Positions 16,387 through 25,280 are shown, counted from the stretch's first letter. The stretch is DNA of 45,453 bases from Marinilabilia sp964403175 (GCA_964403175.1 CAYOFH010000009.1:1-45453), one strand, 5' to 3'. Notes: generated by a model not told the origin, from the sequence alone. Numbers and translations are program-made.

Positions 16387-17814
16387 TTACTCCATTACAT
16401 TTTTATAATGGTCATATCTTTCAAGAATTTCTGTTACGTAGTGATAGGGTTCTTCTCCGCGACAATATCCATACTTAACTACAGGATCGTTAAAGTATTT
16501 TGGCTCAGACTTGTGTAGTAAATAATAATCCACGTTATTCTCCCAAACCAACGGATTTTTGCCATATTTTTCTGCCAGATTCATCGCATCCAGCACGTGC
16601 CCAAGCCCAACATTATAGGAGGCCAGAATAAACTTAATGCGTTCCTCCGGGTTTTCTACCCTTGACTTTAGCCTTTCATCCAGCCATCTCAGAAATTCTA
16701 CACCTCCTCTGATGTTTTCACGGGGTATATCGGTATTGATCACACCAAAGCGATTGGCTGTGGCCGGCATTAACTGCATGAGTCCCCGGGCACCGGCCCA
16801 GCTTTCGGCTCTTGGAAGAAATCTTGATTCCTGATATATCAGTGAGGCAATCAATCTCCAGTCCCAGTTGAATTTATTACTTTCTTCTTTGATTATTTCG
16901 TCAAAGTCGGAAACCTGGCCTCCTTTGATGGAATGAAAACCTTCGTCCACAAGATGTACTGAGCGTTTGTTGAGATAATATTTTTGATAAATCCGGCTAT
17001 ATCTGGATGTTTTTTTAAAGCTGATCAGCCAGTTGTTGATTACATTCACTAAATCCGGAGAGGTTGAGCGAACTGCCCATGATAATTTCTGTGGGAAGCT
17101 GATGGCGGTTTCCACATCCAGATTGGGATAATAGTTAAGATTTACACGTGCCAGATTTTCGTCACAAACAGTATATTTGATTTCTCCGCTGGCAACCAGG
17201 CCTATCAGCTGTTCCACTTCATAGTCAGCAATTTCCACAATGTTTATGCTGTCCCCGATTTCCTGTGCCAGGTTACGCAATCGTTTGGCATAAGCCGATT
17301 CTTTTTGCACATAAATGGTTTCACCTGCTAAATCAAGCTGATTACGGATGAGGGTGTTGTATTCTCTGTTGCCGGAGGACTCTGTATCCGGTTTATATCT
17401 CTGCTGAATCAAAACCTGTCTGCTGAAACTGTGGGGATGGGTGAATTTTATGCCTTCGTTTTTTTCAAGTGTTGCAGCAAGGTTGCTGGCTATTATGTCT
17501 ATTGCTCCTGATTTTAAGTTTTCATAATTGGTTGAAAGGTCATTGTTTACTATGATGTCCAGCTTGAGCCCCAGGTAGTTCGAAAATTCCTGAAGAAGTT
17601 CTAACTGGTAGCCCATCGGAGTGCCTTTGTAGACAAAGTAATTCGTAGAGTTGTAGTTGGTAACCACCCTTACAACACCTTCTTCTTTTATAGCATTCAG
17701 GTCTCTTTTGGAGAGTTCAATTGAGTCCTCTCCTGCCACCTCTTTTTTTTCCGAAAAGCAACCTGATAACAGCAAGACAGGAATTATTATAGTTGTAGTA
17801 AAAATCTTTCCCAT
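16387..17814 (-). CDS. MltF-like lytic murein transglycosylase lipoprotein
   Basis: A 475-aa envelope enzyme combining a periplasmic solute-binding-type domain with a lytic transglycosylase domain, as in MltF. I choose the ATG at 17814 because it starts a clean lipoprotein signal peptide (IIIPVLLLSGC, Cys about 19); an in-frame ATG at 17880 adds 22 unlikely residues. The SBP_bac_3-like region runs about residues 45-280 (GVVRVVTNYNSTNYFVYKG, MGYQLELLQEFSNYLG). The SLT domain is C-terminal, with catalytic Glu in IYQESRFLPRAESWAGARG followed by LMQLMPATA and LASYNVGLGHVLDA. It cleaves peptidoglycan non-hydrolytically. It is probably transcribed after the putative porin gene. Confidence 0.92.
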   Translation of the reverse strand: MGKIFTTTIIIPVLLLSGCFSEKKEVAGEDSIELSKRDLNAIKEEGVVRVVTNYNSTNYFVYKGTPMGYQLELLQEFSNYLGLKLDIIVNNDLSTNYENLKSGAIDIIASNLAATLEKNEGIKFTHPHSFSRQVLIQQRYKPDTESSGNREYNTLIRNQLDLAGETIYVQKESAYAKRLRNLAQEIGDSINIVEIADYEVEQLIGLVASGEIKYTVCDENLARVNLNYYPNLDVETAISFPQKLSWAVRSTSPDLVNVINNWLISFKKTSRYSRIYQKYYLNKRSVHLVDEGFHSIKGGQVSDFDEIIKEESNKFNWDWRLIASLIYQESRFLPRAESWAGARGLMQLMPATANRFGVINTDIPRENIRGGVEFLRWLDERLKSRVENPEERIKFILASYNVGLGHVLDAMNLAEKYGKNPLVWENNVDYYLLHKSEPKYFNDPVVKYGYCRGEEPYHYVTEILERYDHYKNVME

Positions 17815-17933
17815 AGAAATATTTTGCCGGCCGTTGTCAATAATTTTGTGCATTGCTGAAAATGCAAAGCCTACGGCCATGTTGGGTATAAATATATTAA
17901 TTTATTGATTGGCAGGCAAAAGTGGAATGTTGG

Positions 17934-20012
17934 TTAGTCGTAAAAATTCCACGAAACACCAAACCTCAAACCGCCCGGGTTTATGGGATACCCGATGGTG
18001 TGGAAATAGTTGTTGTCAATAAGGCCCATATTTGCATGGTCATATTTGACGAAAATATTGGCGCGTTTAAGGTGGAAGTTTACAAATGGATCTACCACAG
18101 GGTAATTCCCGATTTGGCGTTCGCGCTGGATGAAAAACTGTCCTGTGGCTGGCATGAAATCTGGTGCATAGTAGGATGTATGATACCTGATATCAAAGCC
18201 GATCTGGAAAAACAGTACCTGAAACAATGTGTTTTCGAAGTAGTTGGAGCTATAAATTGAAAACTCGGGAACAGGTATGATCCGGTCATGGCTGGTAATC
18301 TGATAGTTCATCTCATTGCGACTGTGAAGATTCCAGAGCTGGAAATGTTTTTTTAATTTCACCTGTATAAGCTGTATAAATTCATTGCTTTGCTGTGGAA
18401 GTGCCTCTTGGTTCCAAAAGATGTATTCATTCAGTAATCTTACTTCGCCCGTAAGCTGTAACCGGCGGGTTGGGATGTTTATTCCACCTCTTACTTTGAC
18501 TGTTTGCTCCGGATTAAACCGGTTGCTCCAGGAAAAATGGTTGGAGTAGTAATTCTCTGTGAAGAAATTTGGGGAGGTTAGGTATATGCCGCCCCTGGCA
18601 AAAAGACCTGCAGTGTCTTTTGCTATTCTGAACTGACTTCGGAAACCTCCGGTAATTTCACTGTCGCCTGCTTTGTGCCCCTGAAACCAAACCCGTAGTC
18701 CGGCATCGTAAAAGAAATTATTTCCCTGATTCTTGAAAAGCTGTCCCCCAAATGCAGTTGCAGTTCTCTGTTCTTTTTGTTTGTGGTAGATAATCTCTCC
18801 TGTTTCGTTCCCGGCACTGTCGGTTATCGCGACAGAGGCACCGGGCCAACGCAGCCTCTCCACTTCATTCATTAAATATGCCCGCATACCAAAACGCAGA
18901 AAAGGATTGGCCTCTTCATTAAATTTCAACTGTACTGTGTTGCGATATGTTGTCTGATATGTGGTGTCTTTTGTTTGTGAGGTGTCTATATTTCGCTGAT
19001 TGTAAAACCATGAGGCATCGTCATCATGAAAGTAGTTGGTAAGATTGTCTATTTTGTAAGCCCTGCGGTACCTGTCCATTTCAAAAGTGTGACTTATTGT
19101 GGCAACAGGGGTCGATTCTCTAACAGAATCATTTATTGCAACTGTGATATTACCGATTTTTAGCTTTTGATTTAAAAACAGTTTGTAATTGTCAATCCGT
19201 GTGGAGGCATCTGTGAAATTCACAGGTATGTACTGTGGCCCGTCGTATTCGTTGTCCTGAGGTACAAGAATGTCGTTATCGTCAATGATACCTCCATTTC
19301 TCAACTGGTCAGTCTTGCCATAGAAGAAAGAACCGTGAACCTCATACCTCTCTCCCGAATAAGAGGAGAAGAGTCGGAATAAACGATTGTCTACTTGTTG
19401 AGCATCATATTTCCCAACTGAGGAAATTAATTTATAGTTGAAACCCACGTTCAAATCAGGGTTGATGTTTTGGGTAAATAAAACCCCCACATGTTCTTCA
19501 CTCCTTCTTTTGGGGCCGCTGTGCTGATAGTAGAGGTTGGTGTAAGGGGTGCGTGTGTTGTAATATTTCCAGTCTTCGGGTGATGTAAACCAGTAGTTTA
19601 GGTTACGACTAAATATGAAATTATTGTAAACCGGAATATCTTCAATGATGACCGATTTTGCCGGTGCACCCAGGTTACCGGTATAGACATTAGCAATGGA
19701 TTTCTGATAAACAGGATTGTAGATTTGAAAACCTGTAGATATGGTATCAACCACAACCGTGTCTGAAAGGCTGAAGTCATCTATCAGTCGCCAGTTTTTT
19801 ACTTCCCGTGGCACCATAGGTTGCTGACTGCCTTGTTCCTGCTCCTGGTTGTTTTCCTGCTCCTGGTTGGGATCTCCCTGAAATCCACTTTGCTGCAAGG
19901 GGGAAAATCCTCTGTTGCCATCCGACTGGTTGTTACCACGGGGCATAAACTGGGCAGTAACTGATGTGCCCAGTGCAAGCAACATTATATGTATGATTAA
20001 TAATTTCTTCAT
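17934..20012 (-). CDS. Putative beta-barrel porin (Porin_10 type)
   Basis: A 692-aa outer-membrane protein. The ATG at 20012 starts a normal signal peptide (KKLLIIHIMLLALGTSVTAQ); an in-frame ATG at 20066 would add 18 residues of non-signal sequence. A Gln/Asn/Pro-rich low-complexity segment (about residues 22-65) follows, then VKNWRLIDDFSLSDTVVVDT and a long beta-barrel with alternating aromatic strands ending GLRFGVSWNFYD, whose penultimate aromatics fit an outer-membrane insertion signal. This is the pattern of the Bacteroidota 'putative porin' family; the solute is unknown. A perfect -7 box sits only 7 bp before the start codon. Confidence 0.85.
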   Translation of the reverse strand: MKKLLIIHIMLLALGTSVTAQFMPRGNNQSDGNRGFSPLQQSGFQGDPNQEQENNQEQEQGSQQPMVPREVKNWRLIDDFSLSDTVVVDTISTGFQIYNPVYQKSIANVYTGNLGAPAKSVIIEDIPVYNNFIFSRNLNYWFTSPEDWKYYNTRTPYTNLYYQHSGPKRRSEEHVGVLFTQNINPDLNVGFNYKLISSVGKYDAQQVDNRLFRLFSSYSGERYEVHGSFFYGKTDQLRNGGIIDDNDILVPQDNEYDGPQYIPVNFTDASTRIDNYKLFLNQKLKIGNITVAINDSVRESTPVATISHTFEMDRYRRAYKIDNLTNYFHDDDASWFYNQRNIDTSQTKDTTYQTTYRNTVQLKFNEEANPFLRFGMRAYLMNEVERLRWPGASVAITDSAGNETGEIIYHKQKEQRTATAFGGQLFKNQGNNFFYDAGLRVWFQGHKAGDSEITGGFRSQFRIAKDTAGLFARGGIYLTSPNFFTENYYSNHFSWSNRFNPEQTVKVRGGINIPTRRLQLTGEVRLLNEYIFWNQEALPQQSNEFIQLIQVKLKKHFQLWNLHSRNEMNYQITSHDRIIPVPEFSIYSSNYFENTLFQVLFFQIGFDIRYHTSYYAPDFMPATGQFFIQRERQIGNYPVVDPFVNFHLKRANIFVKYDHANMGLIDNNYFHTIGYPINPGGLRFGVSWNFYD

Positions 20013-20019
20013 TACGTCG

Positions 20020-20027
20020 CAAAGATA
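20020..20027 (-). promoter_or_regulatory. -7 box of the putative porin gene
   Basis: On the minus strand TATCTTTG is followed by seven bases (CGACGTA) and then the ATG at 20012. Initiation at the usual distance would give a leaderless or nearly leaderless transcript. Confidence 0.55.
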
Positions 20028-20069
20028 TTGAAAAATAGAATGTGGGAAAGCTTGTTCCGAAAACAACTA

Positions 20070-20077
20070 TATATTTG
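20070..20077 (+). promoter_or_regulatory. -7 box of fkp
   Basis: TATATTTG matches TAnnTTTG, 50 bp before the fkp ATG. It is back-to-back with the divergent porin promoter. Confidence 0.5.
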
Positions 20078-20127
20078 TATCAATCATTTTACAAAAAATA
20101 ATTAATCCACATTCATCTTTTTTTACT

Positions 20128-22989
20128 ATGCAAACCCTGCTTTCGGTTCCTGAAAATATTGTTTCATCCTTTAATTCTTTGGAAGCGGCGAAAAACCGCA
20201 ATTATTTTGTTGTCAGCGATCCACCGGGTCAGAAAGCAGGATCGGGGGGTGGAACAGCCTGGCTGCTGGCTGCTCATTATAAATCATTAAATTTCTCCGG
20301 ATTTCATGATTATTTGAAGTCCGAAAAGAAAATTATTATCCATGCCGGTGGTCAAAGCCGGCGTTTGCCTGCGTATGGCCCCATGGGAAAAGTGCTGACA
20401 CCTGTTCCTGTATTCCGATGGAGCCGGGGGCAGCGGCTGGATCAGAATCTTTTGGATCTGCAACTTCCTCTTTTTGAGCGTTTGATGGAAATCTCACCTT
20501 GTCAGTGTAATACACTGGTGGCAAGTGGTGATGTGTTGGTGCAGTATAACAAACTTCCTGCCGAAATTCCACAGGCAGATGTAATTTGTTTGGGAATATG
20601 GGTGGATCCTCATTTGGCTTCTCGTCATGGAGTTTTCTTTACACCCAAAAATAATCCTGCACATTTGGATTTTATGCTTCAAAAACCTACGCATCAGGAA
20701 ATTGAACAGCTGTCTGCTTCTCATTTGTTTATGATGGATGTGGGTGTGTGGATCTTAAGTGACCGTGCAGTAGAGTTGCTGATGAAAAAATGTGGATGGG
20801 AAGGAGATGCTTTTAGTATGGGGATTCCTTCTTTTTACGATTTGTACAGTTCCTTTGGAACCTCTTTGGGGCGAAATCCCTCCGAGGGGGATGAGGAACT
20901 GAAAGATTTATCAGTAGCAATTATTCCTCTGGAAAAAGGGGAGTTTTATCATTACGGCACCAGTGAAGAATTAATTACTTCCACCGAGAAGATTCAAAAT
21001 ACCATTAAAGATCGTAGGAACATATGGCACAACCGTGTGAAACCTCATTCTTCTATTTTTGTGCAAAATGCTCATACTGCCGTTTCCTGGAGTACCGTTC
21101 ATCATCATATATGGATCGAAAACAGTTTTATTCCCGACACCTGGCGACTGAATTATCGTCACGTGATTACCGGAATTCCGCTAAATAACTGGAATCTGGA
21201 ACTGCCAGCGGGGATTTGTATTGACGTGATTCCGGTTGGAGAAGACTGGTTTTGCCTGAGACCCTACCATATTTGGGATAAATTTTCCGGTGTTGTAAAT
21301 AATGATAACACTAAGTGGCTGAACAGTGCAGTCAATGAGTGGTTTAAAGAACGAGAGATTTCCATGGAACAGGCAGGTATTGATGAAAACTGTGATGTTC
21401 AGGATGTGAAAATATTCCCGTTATTAAAAAAAGAAAATCTTTCAGAAGAATTGGTTAAATGGATGATTTCCGAACCCGTTTCTGATGCTGCGGTCAAAGA
21501 AGTGTGGCTGACATCAAAACGACTCTCAGCATCGGGTATCAGCAAAGTCGCCAATATCGAAAGGTTGACCAAACAAAGGGAGCATTTTAGAATGGATAAT
21601 TTGATAGCCCTTTGTAATAACTATCAGCATAGTGTGTTTTATCAAACAGATCTGAGTAAAGTTGCAGAAGATTTTGCCCAGGCGAAATTGCCATTACCGG
21701 GAGAATTGCCTGAGGAAGAGTTTCCGGTGATACGATCCCGTAACTATATGTTGCGGTCTGAAATTCAGCGTAAAGAGGGAGCGGATGCTTCCGGCGATGA
21801 AGCCAAGGCTTTTTCGATACTACAGAATACTATCGTTAACTCCATTTCTCATCATGAAATTCCGAAATTAAATGTTTATTCCGACCAGATTGTTTGGGGA
21901 CGTAGTCCGGCACGTCTTGATCTGGCAGGGGGATGGACCGATACTCCACCATACTGCATTCAGGCCGGTGGACGTGTATTGAATATGGCGGTAAACCTGA
22001 ACGGACAACCTCCCTTGCAGGTTTTTATGCGATTGTCGGAAAAACCTCATATTGTACTGCGGTCTATTGATAACGGAGGGTCAGAGATTATATCATCCTA
22101 TGATGACATGGGATTCAATAACAGCGTTGGCTCTGCTTTTTCTATTCCTAAAGCAGCTCTTTGTCTGGCCGGATTTCATCCAAAATATTCTGCTGCAAAG
22201 TATAACTCCCTGGAGCAACAACTGGACGATTTCGGAGGTGGCTTTGAGATCTCCCTGCTGGCAGCTATTCCCAAAGGTTCAGGGTTGGGGACCAGTTCTA
22301 TCCTGGCGGCCACAATTCTGGGCGTCCTGGCTGATTTCTGTGCTTTACCCTGGGACAAGCAGGCTATTGCTCATCGTACACTTATACTGGAGCAGATGTT
22401 GACCACAGGCGGTGGCTGGCAGGATCAATATGGGGGAATCCTTCCAGGAATAAAATTGCTCGAAACATCTCCCGGGATGCAGGAGCAAATGGGAATTCGA
22501 TGGATGCCCGATTTGTTGCTTACTCAATCTCCCTATCAGCAACACTGGTTGCTGTATTACACCGGAATTACCAGGGTAGCCAAAAATATCCTTGGTGAAA
22601 TTGTACGCGGAATGTTTTTAAATCAGGGCAGCCGGCTCAGAATTCTGGATGCTATTAAAGCTCATGCTTCTGAAACCTATGAAGCTATTCAGCAATGTGA
22701 CTATGAAAAAACTGCCAGAATGATTAAGCGTTCCTGGGAACTTAATAATGCCCTGGATCCGGGGACTACTACAGATGAAGTGTCAGCCATTATTCGGCAG
22801 GTCGAGGATTTAACTCTCGGGCATAAACTCCTTGGTGCCGGGGGCGGCGGGTACTTATTGATGTGTGCAAAAGATGAAGGCGCAGCAGCAAAAATTAAAG
22901 AGAAACTTTCTGTAAGTCCTCCCAACAGAAAGGCTCGTTTTGTGAATATGGACCTTAATAATCACGGGCTCGAAATATCCAGATCCTGA
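20128..22989 (+). CDS. fkp: Bifunctional L-fucokinase / fucose-1-phosphate guanylyltransferase
   Basis: A 953-aa fusion enzyme that converts free L-fucose to fucose-1-phosphate and then to GDP-fucose, the donor for fucosylating surface glycans and glycoproteins in Bacteroidota. The N-terminal pyrophosphorylase half shows GSGGGTAWLL (about residue 40) and the nucleotide-binding HAGGQSRRLPAYGPMGKVL (about 71-89). The C-terminal GHMP kinase half has GRSPARLDLAGGWTDTPP (about 591-608), IPKGSGLGTSSILAAT (about 714-729) and LGAGGGGYLLMCA (about 902-914). Length matches Bacteroides Fkp. It is alone, with no fucose permease, isomerase or fucosyltransferase beside it. Confidence 0.97.
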   Translation: MQTLLSVPENIVSSFNSLEAAKNRNYFVVSDPPGQKAGSGGGTAWLLAAHYKSLNFSGFHDYLKSEKKIIIHAGGQSRRLPAYGPMGKVLTPVPVFRWSRGQRLDQNLLDLQLPLFERLMEISPCQCNTLVASGDVLVQYNKLPAEIPQADVICLGIWVDPHLASRHGVFFTPKNNPAHLDFMLQKPTHQEIEQLSASHLFMMDVGVWILSDRAVELLMKKCGWEGDAFSMGIPSFYDLYSSFGTSLGRNPSEGDEELKDLSVAIIPLEKGEFYHYGTSEELITSTEKIQNTIKDRRNIWHNRVKPHSSIFVQNAHTAVSWSTVHHHIWIENSFIPDTWRLNYRHVITGIPLNNWNLELPAGICIDVIPVGEDWFCLRPYHIWDKFSGVVNNDNTKWLNSAVNEWFKEREISMEQAGIDENCDVQDVKIFPLLKKENLSEELVKWMISEPVSDAAVKEVWLTSKRLSASGISKVANIERLTKQREHFRMDNLIALCNNYQHSVFYQTDLSKVAEDFAQAKLPLPGELPEEEFPVIRSRNYMLRSEIQRKEGADASGDEAKAFSILQNTIVNSISHHEIPKLNVYSDQIVWGRSPARLDLAGGWTDTPPYCIQAGGRVLNMAVNLNGQPPLQVFMRLSEKPHIVLRSIDNGGSEIISSYDDMGFNNSVGSAFSIPKAALCLAGFHPKYSAAKYNSLEQQLDDFGGGFEISLLAAIPKGSGLGTSSILAATILGVLADFCALPWDKQAIAHRTLILEQMLTTGGGWQDQYGGILPGIKLLETSPGMQEQMGIRWMPDLLLTQSPYQQHWLLYYTGITRVAKNILGEIVRGMFLNQGSRLRILDAIKAHASETYEAIQQCDYEKTARMIKRSWELNNALDPGTTTDEVSAIIRQVEDLTLGHKLLGAGGGGYLLMCAKDEGAAAKIKEKLSVSPPNRKARFVNMDLNNHGLEISRS

Positions 22990-23094
22990 TTGGGATATTA
23001 TTTCTATTTTTGTCGGCTTAACAGTACTTTTTTCAATAGTTTACTGAAGCTTTTGAAAAAATCATTCCCGACCCGGAAAATATAAGGTCTGAAT

Positions 23095-23124
23095 GGCATT
23101 GCGAACGCCTTGAGGCAATCTCAG
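23095..23124. repeat. CATTGCGAA...GCAATCTC hairpin repeat, copy 2
   Basis: GGCATTGCGAACG opens and GGCAATCTCAG closes the element. ATTGC (23098-23102) pairs with GCAAT (23115-23119). The outer arms match the copy at 13023-13056; the loop differs. Confidence 0.55.
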
Positions 23125-23183
23125 CTTTTTTATCCGAACGTTAATAGTCAATAGTCCGTTAAAAAAAGCTTAAACGCAAAGAC

Positions 23184-23284
23184 GCATGGCCGCAAAGCTT
23201 TTATTATGAGCATGTTATGTTTTTGTTTTGCTGGTTTTTTAATCAATTGACTGTCAGTCTTTTGTAAAAGATTACCGGAGTATT
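23184..23284 (+). repeat. Dispersed ~101-bp repeat, copy A
   Basis: From GCATGGCCGCAAAG to CCGGAGTATT this aligns with 25473-25572 in the same orientation, with one single-base gap and roughly 17 mismatches counted by eye (about 83% identity). Shared blocks include TTATTATGAG, TTTTGCTGGTTTT and CTTTTGTAAAAGA. It ends 24 bp before folB. Neither copy encodes a conserved frame. Confidence 0.7.
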
Positions 23285-23308
23285 GAATCGTCAAATAATC
23301 TATTATTT

Positions 23309-23677
23309 ATGGTGTCAACAATAAAATCAGGTATTATTGATCTGGAAGAGATGGAGTTTTATGCCTACCACGGTTGCTATCGTGAAGAAAATGTAGTGGG
23401 GAACAGGTTTCTGGTAAACATTTCTATCCGTACGGATATGTCGAGGCCCATGCACACTGATAGCATCAATGATGCACTTAACTATGTAAAGGTTTATGAA
23501 TTAGTTCGTGCCGAGATGCAGCAGACTTCTAATCTGCTCGAACACGTAACTGCTCGTGTTATTGATTCTCTCTTTCACCATTTTTCTGAAATTCAGTGGG
23601 CGCGCGTAAAAATTTCAAAGATGAATCCTCCTATGGGCGGACAAATGAAGAATGTAAGTGTCACGCTGGAACGATAG
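23309..23677 (+). CDS. folB: Dihydroneopterin aldolase
   Basis: A 122-aa cytosolic folate-pathway enzyme cleaving 7,8-dihydroneopterin to 6-hydroxymethyl-dihydropterin and glycolaldehyde. The N-terminal MEFYAYHGCYREENVVGN, DALNYVKVYELV and LLEHVTARV (containing the substrate-binding Glu region), and the C-terminal VKISKMNPPMGGQMKNV are family signatures. Length is typical. It lies upstream of tRNA-Cys in the same direction but is probably a separate transcript. Confidence 0.94.
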   Translation: MVSTIKSGIIDLEEMEFYAYHGCYREENVVGNRFLVNISIRTDMSRPMHTDSINDALNYVKVYELVRAEMQQTSNLLEHVTARVIDSLFHHFSEIQWARVKISKMNPPMGGQMKNVSVTLER

Positions 23678-23723
23678 TTTGGTTTTATTCCTGACATGGG
23701 TAATTATAAATAACTACAATTAG

Positions 23724-23754
23724 TTGGGGTAAACAGAAAAAATCCTTATTTTTG
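23724..23754 (+). promoter_or_regulatory. Promoter of tRNA-Cys
   Basis: TTG (23724-23726) and TATTTTTG (23747-23754) are separated by 20 bp, matching the -33/-7 Bacteroidota layout; the tRNA begins 25 bp downstream. Confidence 0.65.
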
Positions 23755-23778
23755 CAACCGCATTTTTGACCAAGCAAT

Positions 23779-23849
23779 GGTCGGTTGGCCGAGTGGCTAG
23801 GCAGCGGTCTGCAAAACCGCGTACGGCGGTTCGAATCCGCCACCGACCT
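23779..23849 (+). tRNA. tRNA-Cys (GCA)
   Basis: A complete cloverleaf: acceptor arms GGTCGGT (23779-23785) and ACCGACC (23842-23848), anticodon stem GCGGT/ACCGC with loop CTGCAAA and anticodon GCA at 23811-23813, T arm GGCGG-TTCGAAT-CCGCC, and discriminator T at 23849, as expected for tRNA-Cys. No CCA is encoded (TCA follows). It has its own promoter and a long terminator. Confidence 0.97.
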
Positions 23850-23850
23850 C

Positions 23851-23897
23851 AACAAAAAGGCCTCTGTGATTAAGGAAATCACAGAGGCCTTTTTGTT
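23851..23897. terminator. Perfect 21-bp terminator hairpin after tRNA-Cys
   Basis: The arm at 23851-23871 (AACAAAAAGGCCTCTGTGAT plus T) is the exact reverse complement of 23877-23897, with a 5-nt loop. A-rich and T-rich ends on both sides allow termination in either direction, so it could also serve the convergent gene at 23990. Confidence 0.92.
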
Positions 23898-23989
23898 TGT
23901 TAGCGTCTGATAATGACCAAAATGACAATAATTGTGTGGGTGTTGAATGCCAGCTTTCAATTACTTTCTTTGCTCATTTCATATTCAAT

Positions 23990-24292
23990 CTACTCATCAT
24001 ATCCTGCCTGGCATGACAAACAAGCATTGGCATAGTTGTCGTATTCATCAAAAGCAGGTCCCGGTTTGCCATTGATGGTAATTATACGATCAAGTCTTAC
24101 CCTTTTTTCATTTTTAAGAGCCAGGTATTCCCCCTCGTTGCTTTTTTCGATTCCTTTATATTCTCCTTTTGTCTGATCTATTGAATTGTCAGGCAGAAAA
24201 AAGAATATTTTTTGTTCTCTGTTTTCTTTTGTGGTTGTCTCAAGAATTTCATAAAAATCCGGATCAACCGGCAGGTATTGTGTGTAATTCAT
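23990..24292 (-). CDS. Small Rof (Rho-binding antiterminator)-like protein
   Basis: A 100-aa acidic protein without signal peptide. It begins YLPVDPDFYEILE and contains RVRLDRIITINGKPGP, which resembles the YxPIxCxxYDxLE and ELRLDKI parts of Rof/YaeO proteins that bind Rho and inhibit termination. It ends with DEYDNYANACLSCQAGYDE, adding a CxxC pair. Similar short proteins occur in Bacteroidota, but I assign the Rof fold by motif only. It is convergent with tRNA-Cys and divergent from the secreted protein at 24729. An in vivo role in Rho control is not shown. Confidence 0.55.
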   Translation of the reverse strand: MNYTQYLPVDPDFYEILETTTKENREQKIFFFLPDNSIDQTKGEYKGIEKSNEGEYLALKNEKRVRLDRIITINGKPGPAFDEYDNYANACLSCQAGYDE

Positions 24293-24500
24293 AATAATTG
24301 GTTTTTAAGTTTTTGAATAAGTTAATAAACAGAATACCGGATGTAAATAGCCGGAATACTTTTTTTTTCAAAATTATTTTGAAGAGACTTCTGGAAAAAT
24401 TCTTTTTTATCAGGAGTGCCTGATCAGACCAGGTTTTCCATATGTCGTTCTCAATCCTCTATGGAATTTTATATGATTGAAAACTTTAGATTTTGTGATG

Positions 24501-24512
24501 AATGACGTCATT
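24501..24512. promoter_or_regulatory. Perfect palindrome AATGACGTCATT
   Basis: A 12-bp perfect dyad between two divergent genes, a possible dimeric-regulator site. It may be chance. Confidence 0.3.
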
Positions 24513-24640
24513 TTGTAGGCGAATATCTCCTATTTATTTATTAAAGGAGTCGACTTTAGGAAGAATAGAATCTGTCCGCTAACGAACATTAAGTATGCGA
24601 AAATGGGCATAATTAAATATTGATGAAAATGTTTAATCCG

Positions 24641-24688
24641 CTGAAATTCAATATTTAAAACATTGTGGCACATCCTTTGGAATTTCAG
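24641..24688 (+). repeat. Inverted repeat upstream of secreted protein gene
   Basis: CTGAAATTC (24641-24649) and GAATTTCAG (24680-24688) are perfect reverse complements around a 30-bp spacer. The right arm ends 40 bp before the ATG. Confidence 0.4.
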
Positions 24689-24728
24689 GTGCATAAACAA
24701 AAAAATAAAAACAAAAAAACAGGTAGTT

Positions 24729-25235
24729 ATGAAACGAGTAAATTTAATCTCAGGTATTATCTTCTTTGTAATGATTATGGCAGGTACTTCATCAGCAATG
24801 GCTGCCGGAGATGCCGTATCTGTAGTGTCGGGTAATTCATTAACCGTTCTGGGCGAATATCAGATTACGGAACTTGAAGCTGAAACTATTGAAAATCAAA
24901 CTGTCCGGAAATTTCAGATTGAATATGAAAATGGAAACACTCCGGTAACAGTTCTTTTAAATGAGCGCAAACGATGCAATGATTTTATCGTTCGCAGTAA
25001 TGTGATGGAAATACAGTATGTCTGTAAAAAGTCCGGTTTTGGAGCTACTACTATTACAAATAGCAACTTTAGAAAACTTCCGGAACAGACAAATAGTATG
25101 TTTTTATCTCAGGAAGCTTTGAGTCAGCAGGCGAAGCTCGTAAATAAACAGGTTTCTGTAGAAAAAGCACTGGGGCTTATTGCTTGCTATTATCCTAATT
25201 TGCTGAAGAATATTCAAAATATTTCAGCTCAGTAA
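24729..25235 (+). CDS. Orphan secreted/periplasmic protein
   Basis: A 168-aa protein starting at the ATG at 24729; an in-frame TTG at 24663 only adds residues ahead of a good signal peptide (NLISGIIFFVMIMAGTSSAMAA). The mature part is short, with beta-rich segments (SLTVLGEYQITELEAETI, VRKFQIEYENGNTPVTVLL), two Cys (KRCNDF and YVCKKSG) that could form a disulfide, a further Cys in GLIACYYP, and a helical Gln/Ser-rich C-terminus. I do not recognise a family. It has its own terminator at 25281, so it is a monocistronic unit. Confidence 0.72.
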   Translation: MKRVNLISGIIFFVMIMAGTSSAMAAGDAVSVVSGNSLTVLGEYQITELEAETIENQTVRKFQIEYENGNTPVTVLLNERKRCNDFIVRSNVMEIQYVCKKSGFGATTITNSNFRKLPEQTNSMFLSQEALSQQAKLVNKQVSVEKALGLIACYYPNLLKNIQNISAQ

Positions 25236-25280
25236 TGATGCAATAGCTTTTCATAATTAAATATATCGAATGATGCCGGG

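Larger units (their letters stand above)
22990..23308. other. Repeat-rich intergenic region between fkp and folB
   Basis: No gene. It carries the second CATTGCGAG-type repeat (23095-23124), a CAATAGTCCGTTA 13-mer (23149-23161) that recurs inverted at the window end (45439-45451), and copy A of a roughly 101-bp dispersed repeat (23184-23284). Confidence 0.65.
24293..24728. other. Divergent intergenic region with palindromes
   Basis: Non-coding between divergent genes. It holds the 12-bp perfect palindrome AATGACGTCATT (24501-24512) and the inverted repeat CTGAAATTC/GAATTTCAG (24641-24649 and 24680-24688). Both could be regulatory. No clear TAnnTTTG box is seen for either flanking gene. Confidence 0.5.

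Noticed and set aside
17922..18260. A 112-codon plus-strand frame
   Set aside because: It is antisense to the C-terminal part of the putative porin, whose long coding frame is convincing.
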